A DNA stretch of 64,000 nt. Origin: Toxorhynchites rutilus septentrionalis. Lineage: Eukaryota > Arthropoda > Insecta > Diptera > Culicidae. How positions within the stretch are numbered: the first letter of the stretch is position 1; every line of letters begins with the position of its first letter. Under the pieces are notes generated by a model, which worked only from the letters and a program-made list of their open reading frames with translations, had not been told where the DNA came from and did no database searches. Location: the NCBI RefSeq assembly GCF_029784135.1, contig NC_073745.1:278353803-278417802 (forward strand), in the 5' to 3' direction. This document shows positions 1-10,551 of this stretch, one piece after another. The translations under genes and the position numbers were made by a program.

Positions 1-260
1 AGATTTTTTGAGACCAAAAACACAGATTTTATTATGGCTCAGCTTTGCTCAGCTTTGAAGAAAAATACAAAAAATATACCGCTCTTGGTTCCGAGACTAT
101 CAAAATTATGAAAAAGATGGCAATCGAAAATTACGAGAACAAAATCCAGTTTCTTCCCAAGTGTTATATTTTTTCAAAGAAGACAAGCTCATTATCTTTA
201 ATTCAATATGTAGATTGTCTGAATCGGTTCAGTGGTTTAATAGTTTAATAGTTAAAATGG
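1..260 (-). repeat. Truncated copy of an AT-rich interspersed repeat
   Basis: The reverse complement of this stretch aligns by eye with 25970-26150. Both contain an A/T-rich run, a 'tactacacttgg'-like segment and a 'ggttccg/gggaccaa' motif followed by a long poly-T/TA run. The copy is cut by the window edge, so its true end is unknown. The short ORF over it (45-248) reads through repeat sequence and is not a gene. Confidence 0.5.
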
Positions 261-341
261 AAACCTTTGGAATCCTTTTAATTTAAACAACGAAAAGAAT
301 AGACATCGACAGAAAAACAAATAACAAGTGCATATGAGGGG

Positions 342-1295
342 CAGGGATGCCAGGTGATTTTTTTCAAATGTCTTCACATGGTACGTAAAAATGTCTTCAA
401 ATGTCTTCAAATGTCTTCACATGGAACGAAAAAATGTCTTCACAGTCATATCGAAAACACTAAAATTCATAGCTTACATTTGGACAATGTTTGATAGCTT
501 ATTCAATGTATATATTAATTGGCATTGTTATATAGCACATTTCACTGAACTTGCCTTGAGATTTTGAAGTTTATTTCAATAAATGTGAACAAAGAATATA
601 TTTCACAACCGAAAACTTATTTTCACGAGCTTACAAATGATAATTATCCTGATATACCGTTGATTGAGTGAATATCGCCTCGGTTTTTTTTCACAAAAAC
701 GGAACTGTGATAACTAATCGGAATACCTTCGATTTGTGAAGTGGTCGTTTGAAAGATCTAGGTTAATCTATTGTATAATATAGGTCCAAGTTAATAAAAA
801 TACAATATCACAATCATTCATGTCTTCCAGAGACATTAAAGGTCCCACGTTGTTGAATTCATTCTATATACTTGTGGATTTTCTGCTTGGAAAAGTTTAA
901 AAAAAAGCGAGTGAATGACCCCGAGACTCGCTTTACGCAGTGGCGATATCATAACCATTGAGGTTTATTCGAGGTGTGATTATTGCTAGTTGAACACTAA
1001 AAAACCCGAGGCAAAAGTCTCTGTTGATTACTAAGAACAAAAGTAAACAAGTGATATTGATAAAAAAGCGATCGAATGACACTGATAGAAAAGCCCTACT
1101 TCTTTTGCCGATCTTTCCGGCCAATAGTTAGAAATTTATTAAAATAATATCTCTCAAAAATTCACATACGCTATCATGCTTAAATATCTTCACATATTTC
1201 ATAATGTCTTCAAAATGTCTCCACAAAATCAAATGTCTTCACAGTAAGTCAAATGTCTGCAAAATGAAGACATGTCTTCGAACCTGGCATCCCTG
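342..1295. mobile_element. hAT-type non-autonomous element (MITE), 954 bp
   Basis: The ends are inverted repeats, CAGGGATGCCAGGT at 342 and ACCTGGCATCCCTG ending at 1295. The element is flanked by a perfect 8-bp direct repeat ATGAGGGG (334-341 and 1296-1303), which is the target duplication length of hAT transposons. Both subterminal regions are loaded with the 9-mer ATGTCTTCA or close variants (about five on the left, several on the right). Subterminal motif clusters of this kind are known transposase-binding sites in hAT elements. No transposase ORF is present, so it must have been moved in trans. Confidence 0.85.
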
Positions 1296-1588
1296 ATGAG
1301 GGGCTCAAAATGAAAGGGGTGTAAGTGACATTATCGATTTCTCTCCATCTACTCTCTCTTTTGGTCATAACTTAGTTGCAAACACATTCCCAGCTGTATT
1401 TGATGATCTGGAAGATAGGTCAGAACCTCACCTATCGGATTCTATAGTAAACTCAAATTGGAACGTTTTGGAAATTGAGTTATTAACTGAAAAGAAAGTT
1501 GATGGAGAGAAATCGATTAAGTCACTTAAACCCTTACATACTGAGTCCCACATAAGTTATTGCGATATTATCTTCATTACCATAGAGT

Positions 1589-2066
1589 ACAGGTTAGGGT
1601 ACCAATTAATGTATGGGAAAAAACGTCCTTAAAATTTCAAAAAGTTACCTCACACAAAATGTTCATCACCTCGGAAAAAAACACTATGAAAAATTTCAGC
1701 TCAATCGGACTTAAGGGAGAGCGGCGCAGAGCGGTCAAAGTTTGAGTAATTCAAAAAATCACTCAAGGAGAGGGAAAATGAAAACAGTGTTTTCGAAAAA
1801 AATTGTTGCTAAATATCTTAAAATTGCATAAAACGTTGAGATCTTCTGTCATTTTGGAATTTTTTTTTTGTCAAAAATCGACATGCTGGGAGTTATTTTT
1901 AGGAACGCGAGGCAAAACGTATGGTTTACGGTTCCAATAAAAGTAGTCATCTCGATTTTTCATATGGATATTGACGTGAAATGTAAATTTACACGGTAAA
2001 ATACCCAATGCAAAATATTGGCTCAATCGGACTTCATTTACTAGTCAAAATTTCGATTGATAATGC
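1589..2066 (+). repeat. Partial copy of the 'GCTCAATCGGACTT' palindromic repeat family
   Basis: This stretch shares long blocks with the palindromic element at 40935-41825. Shared blocks include 'aaaatttcaaaaagtt', 'atgttcatcacctcg' and 'gctcaatcggacttaaggg' followed by 'gcgcagagcggtcaaagtttgag'. A second 'ggctcaatcggactt' lies near 2021 in the same orientation. It is diverged, and the far arm of the palindrome is missing. Confidence 0.6.
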
Positions 2067-2489
2067 ACTCCGTCCGAAGGTAGCAAACTAGACCACACAC
2101 ATCGACAGTGGTTTGCACGAATTTTCGAGATCTCGCTCGGGAGGTTTCCATGTTTTTATGACCAATAATTGAGCTGGTAAAAAACTCATCTCAAGATAAG
2201 ATTTTGGGAATTTACTGTTTAAGTATTCTTGCCTAACGGAATTAAGATTTCTATATGAACGCCGTAATGGGATTACGTATATTTGACATCTGTTTATTTG
2301 ACCTAGGTTAGATCATTCTGGTCATGCTGAATAAAGACATGAAATATACATGAAAAAATAGATTAAATTTTTCTTAATGTACCTTCAAATGCCAATGACT
2401 GGAAAATACTTACCCCGCCATATTCGCCATATGTAGCTTCTTCAGATTATCATTTATCCCGGAGGATGTAGTCAGCATTACAGGAAAGC

Positions 2490-2547
2490 TTTTTTCTTCT
2501 TCAATGACACTAATTTTCCAAAAGAAACTTCACAGTATTAGTAGTAT

Positions 2548-2579
<32 letters not shown>

Positions 2580-2630
2580 ATTACGTTATTTTGTATCAGC
2601 ACTTGGCTGAGATTTTTATGCAATACTAGC
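2490..2630 (-). repeat. Decayed tRNA-SINE tail with TAG/TAT microsatellite
   Basis: The order 'cttcttcaatgacactaat...', then 'cagcacttggctgagatttttatgcaa', matches the 3' half of the minus-strand SINE at 52976-53251, with many substitutions. A trinucleotide tract of TAG/TAT units (about 2536-2582) sits where the SINE normally has 'cgtagtattacttgcgtc', suggesting microsatellite growth from its 'agtatta' core. Confidence 0.55.
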
Positions 2631-3105
2631 TCACCCGGCAAACTTTGTCCCGCCCAAAATCCCGTCCACTCCATTCCAGAGGAGGGAGGGGTGTCATACC
2701 ATTATAGAAACGTTTCTCATATCCAAAAACCCTCACATCCCAAAATGTGCTTGATTAGTTCTCGAGTTATGCAGGACTTTGTGTTTCGTTTGTATGGCAA
2801 CCCCTCTTAGAGAGGGGGAGGAGTGTATTCACCATAGAAACGTTTCGTGCCCCGAAAAACCTTCACATGCCAAATTTAGCTCCATTTGCTTGATTACTTT
2901 TCGAGTTATGCAGAAATTTGTGTTTGATTTGTATGACAGCCCACCCTTGGAGAGCGGAAGGAGTGTCTAACCATCATAGAAACATTTATTGCACCCTAAA
3001 ACATCCACATGCCAAATTTGGTTTCATTTGCTTTATTAATTCTCGAGTAATGCAGAAATTTGTCTTTCATTTGTATGACAGACCCTCCCCCCCACCTTAG
3101 TAATT
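2627..3105 (-). mobile_element. Helitron-like element end with three ~140-bp tandem units
   Basis: The left boundary 'tactagctcacccggcaaac' recurs at 55484, and in reverse at 33941-33971 as 'gtttgccgggtcagctag'. Read on the minus strand, the terminus ends in CTAG next to a T, as Helitron 3' ends (CTRR) do. Inside are three head-to-tail units of 139-142 bp, each containing 'tcgagttatgcagaaatttg', 'tttgtatg.cag' plus a G-rich 'agagaggg' block, and 'cacatgccaaatttggtttc'. The Helitron class is an inference from the terminus. The repeat family itself is directly visible. Confidence 0.6.
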
Positions 3106-3639
3106 GCAGTAATTTTGTGTAGTAATTGCATAATTGCATAAATTGAGTTTTTCATTGTTCAAAATCTGTATTTTTTTCTCTTTTGATACATCATGGATTC
3201 CTTGGAAAAACCGTTTCCTGTATGTACTTGTTTCCTTTAAACGGGTTAGATGACATAACGTGGTAGAATTCGGTACTGTATTCTGTTCAAAAATGTACAC
3301 AAAAATGCCATTGAAGCCATTACTACCCTTTTCTGCTGTTTATTCAATCATGCAGAAGAAGACAATAAGTCATCATGTATCATTTTTAAACACAAGTCTG
3401 AATATTTAAGACCTACGAAAATATAAGCTTGAGTCAAATCAATCTATGACTACAAAAATATATTGTAGATAAAAATAGCAAGGAAGGAGTACCACGTTGT
3501 CCGGATCATTGTTTGTAATAACTTTATAGCCCTGTAAGATCGAGACTACTCAAGCTATCATAATCTAATTTACGTGGAAATACCCTTTCGATCTTCTAAA
3601 TCAGCAGCCATTTAAATTCATTTATTGTATTTTTACATA

Positions 3640-3735
3640 ACCAAACATAACCAAACATACTCGATATTATGACATCCTGGACCACAATTACACAAATTGT
3701 TAGTAGTGAGACCTACACAATAAAAACATGAATTG
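3640..3735 (-). pseudogene. Relic of I-type LINE ORF2 C-terminus
   Basis: On the minus strand this stretch reads a short peptide with the pattern GL-TNNLCNCG-xx-C-HNIEYVW. It matches the C-terminal Cys/His motif of the LINEs at 37338-37607 and 48770-48850 (GLAANNLCDCG...HDIEHVVW). Only this motif survives, and flanking codons are degraded. It marks an old, separate insertion of the same or a related LINE family. Confidence 0.45.
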
Positions 3736-4079
3736 AGCACAAATTGATAGAACAAAATACAATATAATATAAAAATAATGCCTATGATCGGTAAATGGAG
3801 AATAATTATTTTTACGCCTAAACTCACAATATGAGTTACGCCCGAAATAAGGCAAAAAGATTGCTCCTTGCGTCGGGGAGGAAGCGAGTGGATAGTGCAA
3901 TCGAAAGAAAACATACCAAATTAAATCGTCAAATTGTTAACTTTTTTTTACTATATTCACTGTTCATGTTTCAAGCAAAAAAAAATTTGGATAAATTTCC
4001 TGTCTAATGATATATAACACAACATATGTCGCAATAATCATTTTGAGTAATATGCGTTTGAAAACTCTTAATTAATCGT

Positions 4080-4390
4080 TACATTTTTCGTAGAGTGACC
4101 CCCCTATATAGAAATCAAAGACATAGCCCTATGTCAAAACAAAATGTAAACAATCACAACGCACAAACAATAACCAGAGAATTGTCATGGGATAAGAACA
4201 GGTGGAAAACGGACCCGCTATAAAATGAGTAGTTTTGATATAGTGAATATTCCAGACGCAATCCAAACAAAGAATGACTATGGAACCGATCGTAGGGCAC
4301 GAAATGTTCAGAACAGTTGTCTTAGAGGCGAATGAACTAAAAAGGTTTAAATCATCTTAAGGCCAAAAAGAAGAAGAAGAAGAAGAACAG
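4080..4390 (+). repeat. Probable SINE-like repeat ending in GAA tail
   Basis: The segment ends in 'cttaaggccaaaaagaagaagaag', a GAA-rich tail like those of the tRNA SINEs at 12025 and 39120. I cannot see a tRNA-like A/B box upstream, so family assignment is open. A LINE inserted directly into its tail, which gave the duplicated AGAAGAACAG at 4381-4390. Confidence 0.35.
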
Positions 4391-5022
4391 TTTTTTTTCC
4401 CCAAAATATATTTTTTATTAAGGCACATGTGGCGTTAGCCTGACGGGGCCGGGAGTCCAATATTTTGACAATTTTTGTCTTACAACTATGTTAGTAATAT
4501 GTAACCGATTACTCGCGGTTGGCTCGAGGTTAGTATTACAAGTGTTCTCATAATTGGTATGTTGCAGTCTTCGATGCTCTATACGTGTGCCCGACACGGG
4601 ATACTTCCTATTGGGATGCAGCTGACCATTAATCAGCAACGACCCCCTAGTCTGTACCCCATATCTAGCGTGGTGCGTCTTTCTCGACTCGAGGAATCCA
4701 AGATAGAACGGTCACTAGCCGGCGCAATCATCAGCTCGTGTAGAGTTGTCATGAGCGGTACAACCTTTGGCTCTTGTTGAATGATCAGTGGACTGCACAA
4801 CCTTTGGCCCGTGCATCTGTAAAAAGTGTGTGTATGTATTGCCGCGACTAAGTAAAAGTTTATCGATCGGATAGGAGGGATATGAAACGGGGACACAACG
4901 AAGGAAACATCATTAAACGTTGACATCGGCGTTTCTGAGGAACAGGTATAGATGAAGCAGAAGATCAGGATCCCGGCTACCTAAGATATCCCGGACGGGG
5001 ATATCCGATTGTCTGCCTTTTG
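4391..5022 (-). mobile_element. 5'-truncated I-type LINE (3' end only)
   Basis: The poly-T tract at 4391-4398 is the A-tail of a minus-strand LINE. The sequence then matches, in reverse, the LINE 3' regions at 37495-38129 and 50242-50830 over the whole length: the ORF2 C-terminus with RQSDIPVRDIL, then the 3'UTR. It is flanked by the direct repeat AGAAGAACAG (4381-4390 and 5024-5033), a target-site duplication. Truncation is at 'aaggcagacaat', the usual outcome of incomplete reverse transcription. Confidence 0.85.
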
Positions 5023-5033
5023 CAGAAGAACAG

Positions 5034-6566
5034 TTGTCAGTCGTAATAAAACCTTCGATCGGTATAGGTCAGCTTTGACTATATTCGATCTCATCTCATC
5101 TTAATCATCGGGTAGTCAATCCACTTCTATCATTACTCTGGAACTCTGCTCAGATATTGCTTTCTGGGCGGAGACAACGGGAATCGAACTCGAATCTCCG
5201 GGTTTTTTACGTATGAAACTGACCACTTTGCTTCGGGAGCCACGAAAACAATTTGTTTCATTCAAAAGTACACAAATTTCGCTTGATACCAGAATAACAG
5301 ATATACTTTATGCAAGAAATGCTTAAATTACCTATTAGTTTTCATTTGTTCTTGTTTTTTCATATGTATAGATACCTCATGTTCATCAAAGAGAAATGGA
5401 AGGTGTAGCTTAATTCGATGTTGAAATGAAACGCCAACATTTCGATACGTTGACTCAAATCAAACTCTCGGTAGTTTCTGTATACTAAATTGCAGAAGCT
5501 TTTTCCCCATTGCAACAATCGGTCTACCAAAATACCATGCATCTAGATATCACGATCGCTCCGAATTCAGCTGTATACATCACTTTTCCGAAACATTTCC
5601 ACCATGCCCCCATAAAAACGTATCCGTTTATAGTAAAATATCAAACTCCAGCAAAGCAAAGTAAAAAAGCGAAAATCGCGCAAAAATGCCACATTGAATT
5701 ATGGGATATAAAATGCGCTTTGAATTTGTAAAACCCTGTGTTGCAAAGTATCGCTCTGTGGTCATCACCATACCCGTTCTCGTCCATAACTCATATGTAA
5801 ACGAGAACAAGAGCTTCCCAACGGCTGATCGACCTGCCTGCCTGCCTTCTACGGAATACATCATCCCACAAATGGTGGTAAAAATTCCGAAAAAAAAGCA
5901 AAAAAAAACCTTTGTCTGGCATCAACTGATTTTTCGGCGAACTTCTAGCCGCTCGTTTTACAGTTATGCTCAACTGCTATCGTGCACAAACCGTAGCGGC
6001 TGTCAGGACACTTATTCATGACCTTTTTGTATATGGTGCATGAGATGTATCGACGAATGATATCTGTAGTAGAATAAAAGTTAGCAGAGTAAAGCGATAC
6101 AATAAACAAGCCGTTGAAACAAACATTTGTTTCATGACGGTTTATTCCCGAATTCACAAATTTAGAAATGTGTACCATAACCAATCTTATCACGTGGGTG
6201 ATATCTGCGCCGTGGACACGAGTGCCAAACAAAACCATTGACCAAGAAGAAAGCGACAACACATTGGCTCCAGTTGCCGGAAAGGACACCAATAATGGCA
6301 TTGATTTATCGCCTCCTCCTTTTCGGGCGAATTCTAAATCCACGACGAGTCCCCTGTGGCGTTTCTGGAATGGTCCCCTTGGATCTTGACTTCACAAATT
6401 GATCCCCCAATTCGTTAGCTAATAGAATGATTACGGCAGAGAGATCGGATCTGGCCGAGTTCGGTTTTTTTTCTTTTGAATCATTTTCATTTTTTTTGTG
6501 TCACCCAACCATCGCTAACCATTCGCTTTGTTGATTTTATTTTTTTCATCTGTTCTGTTGTTACAG
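5034..6566. other. Non-repetitive stretch, probable intron
   Basis: I see no repeat family shared with the rest of the window here. ORFs on both strands overlap one another and lack coding character. A polypyrimidine tract (about 6530-6560) ending in TTACAG precedes the EGF exon, so at least the right part is intron of that gene. Confidence 0.5.
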
Positions 6567-6683
6567 GACGCTGTGGACACGGTAGTCCCTGCGAGCAATT
6601 GTGCTATGAATTACATGATGGAATGTACGAATGCGACTGCACGGAGGGATTCGAGCTGAATAAGAATGGATACAGCTGTCAAG
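6567..6683 (+). CDS. Single exon encoding one EGF-like domain
   Basis: The exon is 117 bp, bounded by a T-rich tract plus TTACAG on the left and CAAG|GTAAGG on the right. It starts and ends in phase 1, so it is a symmetric 39-codon cassette, as is usual for EGF modules. The six cysteines are spaced C-x5-C-x3-C-x9-C-x-C-x12-C, with the hallmark YECDCTEGF before the last loop, so the domain is a complete EGF/complement-type EGF. Such domains lie in extracellular or receptor proteins and mediate protein contacts, with disulphide pairs 1-3, 2-4 and 5-6. No further exon of this gene was recognised, so the parent gene is unidentified. It lies on the opposite strand to the other host gene in the window and clear of any repeat. 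Confidence 0.85.
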
Positions 6684-7850
6684 GTAAGGTTTGCTTCCAC
6701 TCGATATCCGTATTCTGGGAAAAGGGCTGACAATGATCATGATTTAGGATAGATCACAAATGGGGGATGGGGAATTTGAGTTTCGATAGCTAGAGAACTT
6801 TTGATTTTAATTGGTTTCAATTTACGAGTATGTAATTGACACTTAATTGGATAATTTCGATAGATGATGACAATAACAGTCTCTACAATATTTTTTTCAA
6901 TTTTAAGTCTCAGCCAGTGTTTTTTTTCATTTGCAACTTTTTTTGTTGTCGTATATATTTTACTCTCGGATTAGAGCATTTAAAAAAAACTAAATGGCCA
7001 TTTTTCATTGCCTGCAGGTAACCATCAACTGTGAATGTGGAAATTATATTCTTTTTGTCAAGAAATCAGAAGAACAGAAATTTAGTCTTAGCGGATATTT
7101 TGTTTGTGATTTGACCAAAGAAGAGTGAATGACTTCACGTTTTGATTTGTAAATTGGACAAATTTGTACTATGCGATTACTTCAAAAGGCCATCATTTTC
7201 GATCTGGGATTTATTTAGAAGAACTGCTTTAGCTTCATCCACGATCATAGATTCCTGCCGAAAATCGGAAAAAATTTCCCGTTCTTTATAAAGAGAAACA
7301 AACTGGTATCTGCAACATCACCTTTCAAGATCATAGCGGTCTTGGCCTGTTTGACTGTTCGAAAATTAATCGTCAATTGGCTTTCAAGCGCTCCCAATTG
7401 TTTCAATTCCTTGAGCTCTAGAACATGAAATTCAGCATTGGCCACATTCGAAGGAGCAGATAAAAAGCCGACTGGGAAGTGATCGAGTGGAAGTCAACCT
7501 CATCCGGATTTCATGGTTATATTCCACCTTTCCTGAAACCGTTTTTGATCGCCGATCCCTTGCCAGTGAATGTACCCATGTGAACTGGGTTCTTCAAGGA
7601 TTGTTTCTTCCCAATGTACCTTCAATGGGCCGAGCTGAGTAAGCTAGGTGGAATTGACTTCAAACCAATACAAACGATTTCGTTGCACCGGCAGAAGTCA
7701 GTATTCATTAACCCATTAACGACCAAGCTTTAAAAAATAATGTTTTAACAAAAGGCATTGGTGTTATTTCGATTATTGGCGTTACAGACACCCCAATCTT
7801 CAAGAATTATTTTTTTCTGTTTTTCAGAATATGACACAAATTGTATCTAG
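6684..7850. other. Intron-like stretch with a possible old coding relic
   Basis: Most is T-rich and featureless. Within 7245-7445 (minus) and 7505-7700 (plus) there are protein-like runs, e.g. minus-strand ANAEFHVLELKELKQLGA and plus-strand PFLKPFLIADPLPVNVP, with better codon character than the surroundings. I do not recognise either. The opposite orientations and stops argue for a decayed inserted sequence and against live exons. Confidence 0.3.
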
Positions 7851-7854
7851 GACA

Positions 7855-7975
7855 CGACCGCATATTTTCGACGTAGAACTACGCAAACATATTGTGCAAT
7901 CCACTTGTTTATCACTTTTTATATTATTTTAGAATGCATCGAAATTTTTGTAATAGATTTTTTAATGATCGATAC
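7855..7975 (+). repeat. Solo copy of the foldback-arm repeat
   Basis: The stretch 'cgacgtagaactacgcaaa...tgcaatccacttgttta...ttttagaatgcatcgaaatttttg' matches the right arm of the inverted repeat at 30633-30892 (near 30633-30710), and in reverse its left arm near 30310-30410. It shows that the arm is a mobile repeat found outside the foldback. Confidence 0.65.
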
Positions 7976-8289
7976 CAAAATTTTAGAAAGGATCGACGAC
8001 AGGAACTAATTCTAACCTGAATAAGTCTGGGGAATATATGGTAGATGATTTTGAATCTCCCAGTTCACTTTTTCCAGATAATTCTTGACAGATCTATGAA
8101 CATGTGATTTGGCGTTGTCATGCTGTAAAATTATCCTTTAGTGTCTTTTCCCCACCGCGGTTATTTTTCTTTTACTGCTTTAGAATAGTTTAATTCACTT
8201 TGTACACATGTTCACTGACGGAGCCTATTGTTTTTCAAGCAAACGATCATAATCAGCAACATATTAAGTTTGGGATAAAAAAATCTATA

Positions 8290-9000
8290 ATTTTTGCGTG
8301 AAATTCAAAACCTTTATTTAAGAAGATTCGGATTGTCCGAATTGGATCAAATATGCACGGTTTTGTTGCTACAAAACGCCTCTCTCTTGGCGATCTCAAT
8401 TTTTTATAACTTAGAAAATTTTGCAATGTGAGAAAAAAACTGGTGATTGCATGGTGCCAGATCCGGACTATGTGGTGGATGCATTAGAAAGCTCCCGGAG
8501 TTTCTAGCGAGTCACGTGTGGAGCCTTACGCTGTCCTGATGACTTTTCTGTTGGCCAATTCTGGTCATTTCTGGTCAATCGATAGCCTCAAATGGTTCAG
8601 TTTTAGTAAGTAGATATCTGAATTTAGTGTTTGGTCATACGGAAGCTACTAATAATAAATCAAATACACAATAGAGCCTTCCTGGCCGTTTGGTCTGGTT
8701 TGGTTACCGTTTAAGCTGCTTCACCACGCTTTGACCACTATCGTTTTCGCACAATATGTGAGCCACTTGTCTTCTCCAGTCACCATTCGTTGAGGAAATG
8801 GGTCGATTTCATTCCGTTTGGCCAAGACTGTCACGTTCTTTGACAATCCAACTCAAAACTGATCTCTGGTTGATATTTAGCTCCTGCTACGACTACTAAC
8901 ATGCGGGTCAACTTCGATTATTTCTGTGATTTTATCGACATTTTCTACCGAGAAAATAATTAATTTCTTTTCCTCCAATCTGTCAGTAAAGTCATGACTG
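8290..9000 (-). pseudogene. Heavily decayed mariner transposase
   Basis: On the minus strand, scattered blocks align with mariner transposase in the correct order. Near 8800 is RNEIDPFPQRMVTGEDKW, where the family has GDE, so the first catalytic Asp region is scrambled. Near 8510 is HQDSVRLHT, followed by MHPPHSPDLAPCN near 8465, the second Asp and the terminal D34D region. Many stops and frameshifts separate the blocks. No inverted-repeat ends are left. It is older than the mariner at 10552-11844. Confidence 0.65.
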
Positions 9001-10551
9001 TATTAGGTGTACAGGCATAACATTACTGAGTTTTCGATTGTGAATTTGTCATTTCGATATCATATTTGATACTTTAGATATACAAAGTGTTAGATCAAAA
9101 CCTTCCAGTTTATTTGGAACAACAAGTGATATATGTGACTTACTAATGACAATTAGGTCAGGGAGAAACCACAGTGATTAGATCTCTGATTTGAAGAAAT
9201 CTTTAGACCAGGTGCTCCAAAGTTCAACAAATAGGTGCCTCTAAAAGTTCAATGAGATTCGATCCCATGAAGACTAGGTTTGCCAAAATATCTACCGTAA
9301 ACTTTCAGTCATATGCGTTTTTAATGTTCAATTATTTTCAGCAAAATCTTGTGGGAGAAAGCATATGACATGTGATTGAGCAACTTAATCCTTCCAAATA
9401 CTTCATGCCTCATCGAATGTTTGTTTTTGTGTAAATAATTATTCGGATTATTTGGTTTTGATATACAGGTCGGACTCGATTATATGTGATTCGATTATAT
9501 ACAATTTTGGATTCGGATTTTGGACTTTGGATTTTTTTTTTATATTCCAAATATGGCTTATTTTAAGAAGAAATGTAACCTTTCAACGTTAAGGTGAAGT
9601 TGAAGTGGCTATTACATGTACAGTGGGGTAAAAATCGTGATTTTTTAAGATTTTGCTTGAATTTTCACCAGGAATTGTTTATATCGATATTGCAGCCAAA
9701 TTAGGAGAGATAGAAGTTGGGCGTCAAAAAACAAATTGTAGAGAGGTTGAAGAACTTGAATTTAATTGATAGAAACAATCTAGTTTAATATAAATTTTTA
9801 GGATAAAATAAAAAATAACACATTGAAAATTACTAACTTTTAAGTTTTCAGTTCCAAAATGTTATTAAAATCCACTAATTTAGTTGTTCCACTACTATAT
9901 CCTTTACTAAATTTTCTCATCTTTCGAATGAAAGAATCAGAATCGTCTTCCGTAGCGTACTTTTTAATGTAGAGCCAGTTTGAGGCAAAAGAGTCCGAAA
10001 CAACAAAAAAAGTTCTATAACTCTGTCATTGTTGAAATGCGAACATATGCGTAGGAGGATTTTTTTCATCAAATATGATCTTCTATCACTCCCTGAGATA
10101 ATCTGGATAAATTATTTTTTTTTTCATGTGAGAAAGGTGTTTTCTGACTTTAACCGTTTGAATACGGGGGAGCGCGATAGCGCTCGTCTTGTTTTATGTT
10201 AGCATTTTCGAATTGGCATCTTTTAACGTAGGATTTCGTCTTTCGGGAACATTTGTAAAAGAGGACTTCACGTGCTTTGTCCAGCAAATTAAACTTTTTG
10301 TGACCTAATCAGTTGTCTACGATCATTGGATGTTAGATTAAAATATACCCAAACTCATCCGCATTTTTAGCATATGCTCACAAAATATGCTCCGCACTCA
10401 AAGGGTTAAGGGGATGAATCAAAAATCAAATTCCTCTTCTATTTTCAAAAAACGAAAAATACATGCGAAAAAAATAAACAAACAAAAATTTTTGACTCGA
10501 TTATATACAGGATTCGATTGTATACAGTGAAAAGAAATCAAAAACTGTATA

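Noticed and set aside
5628..6389. Cluster of ORFs left of the EGF exon
   Set aside because: Mutually overlapping in both directions, without domain motifs. Only the 6567-6683 exon has splice support and a recognisable domain.
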